Source: Nemertoderma westbladi (Eukaryota; Xenacoelomorpha; Nemertodermatida; Nemertodermatidae). Taken from it: DNA of 41,835 nt. The notes under the pieces were generated by a model, which had not been told where the DNA came from, did not search any database, and saw nothing but the letters and a program-made list of their open reading frames with translations. Every line of letters starts with the position of its first letter. Position 1 is the first letter of the stretch. Where the stretch lies: positions 1 to 41,835 of the forward strand of contig JAUCBJ010000745.1 of assembly GCA_032718475.1 (NCBI GenBank), read 5' to 3'. Shown here piece by piece: positions 41,125 to 41,835 of this stretch. The position numbers and the translations under genes are program-made.

Positions 41125-41252
41125 CACAGTTAGTTTTAGCTGTACGATTTTGTGTGTGAAACTACCATGGTAAGAGGTTTGCAAGAGTTACTTTTTGCAA
41201 ACCTGCAAGCATTGTTTATTAACACAATCCAATGTATCTATATTTTTTCTAG

Positions 41253-41381
41253 TTTAACGAAGAAATTGACGACATAACGGATAATATTCCGTTGATGTTG
41301 GGTGGCTCTGCTGCTCCTGATAAGCAACCGATCTGCACAAGCGATCTTGATCTGTTCGATGAACCCACCGCTGATAAGGAG
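41253..41381 (+). CDS. Array exon copy 8 (intact, Met at residue 15)
   Basis: 129 nt, open; ATG in place of ATA makes Met15; Ala20, Phe35. Donor GAG|GTAAAT. It is the last exon in the window. Confidence 0.6.
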
Positions 41382-41440
41382 GTAAATTTACACACTTATA
41401 TTATTTTGATGATAAATTTAAATATTTAGTTGGTGATTAA

Positions 41441-41835
41441 TTGTGGCATTTGTTTGTGTATGTCAGTCACAAAATTATTGCAATTGTTAGCAGCTGCCAC
41501 AACATTTTGGTATTAGTTTGTGGCTGTCACAACATTACGACAATAATTGTTTGTGACTGTCACAACATTACGACAATAATTGTTTGTGGCTGTCACAACA
41601 TTACGACAATAATTGTTTGTGACTGTCACAACATTTCGACAATTGTTTGTGGCTGTCACAAAATTACGACAATTGTTTGTAGCTGTCACAACATTACGAC
41701 AATTGTTTGTAGCTATCACAACATTCGGACAATTGTTTGTGGCTGTCACAACATTACGACAATTGTTTGTGGCTGTCACAAAATTACGACAATTGTTTGT
41801 AGCTGTCACAACATTACGACAATTGTTTGTAGCTA
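41441..41835 (+). repeat. Minisatellite block 9 (cut by window end)
   Basis: Starts like block 7 (shared CATTTCGAC variant at ~41632) and continues past the window. Confidence 0.93.

Larger units (their letters stand above)
28958..41835 (+). repeat. Tandem exon-plus-minisatellite array
   Basis: A higher-order array running to the window end. The basic unit is 1735-1736 bp: a 129-nt exon-like block, 60 bp of unique sequence, ~1420 bp of 30-bp minisatellite, then ~128 bp of unique sequence containing a hairpin, a branch-like TTAAC, a T-rich tract and TTTCTAG. Exon starts are at 30609, 32344, 34080, 35815, 37581, 38424, 40098 and 41253. The first four units are almost identical; later units vary in minisatellite length (714-1637-bp introns). 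The unique blocks are much more constant in length than the minisatellite. Confidence 0.95.

Noticed and set aside
28958-41835. CRISPR-like array
   Set aside because: Repeats are directly adjacent with no unique spacers, and the window is clearly eukaryotic.

Overview
This window is nuclear DNA from an animal, probably a marine invertebrate. It is AT-rich, the genes are split by GT..AG introns, and it carries a GLI/GLIS-type five-zinc-finger gene, a Ly6/uPAR-type terminal exon and many nested metazoan transposons. I cannot name the species; a deuterostome such as an echinoderm is only a weak guess.

Layout. (1) 1-3.6 kb, minus strand: at least six exons of a GLI/GLIS-family transcription factor. 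Two zinc-finger exons carry a stop codon and frameshifts, so the copy looks like an intron-containing pseudogene. A tRNA-like SINE and a 49-bp triplication lie in its introns. (2) 4.4-13.4 kb: a long inverted-repeat transposon holding a decayed ORF. Its right arm was split by a 5.7-kb NeSL-like non-LTR retrotransposon that encodes an Ulp1/C48 cysteine protease, a reverse transcriptase and a restriction-like endonuclease. A 10-bp target-site duplication flanks that insertion. (3) 13.4-20 kb: a decayed ORF, a 1.3-kb palindromic element, a ~140-bp tandem repeat, a small fold-back sequence and a Ly6/uPAR terminal exon. (4) 20.1-22.6 kb: a short, young LTR retrotransposon that keeps gag and the end of integrase but has lost protease, reverse transcriptase and RNase H. 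(5) 22.8-26.1 kb, minus strand: an apurinic-endonuclease-type LINE, frameshifted and interrupted by a 556-bp retroposon. (6) 26.1-28.96 kb: scraps of other repeats and a decayed Ty3/gypsy pol truncated at both ends.

(7) 28.96-41.8 kb is the most unusual part: a tandem array in which every unit carries one 129-nt open exon (phase 0 at both ends, 43 acidic codons) with a canonical acceptor and donor. Consecutive exons are separated by introns made almost wholly of a 30-bp minisatellite. Eight complete exon copies and one partial copy are visible, and the array runs off the window end. If transcribed on the plus strand and spliced, it would give a protein of tandem 43-residue acidic repeats. Two copies have a 1-nt deletion that makes an early stop, but because the exon is symmetric they could be skipped without loss of frame. 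The very long open frames across the minisatellite on both strands follow from its period being a multiple of three; I do not read them as genes.

Most of the sequence is therefore a graveyard of nested mobile elements. The gene-like parts are the decayed GLI/GLIS locus, the Ly6 exon and the tandem exon array.
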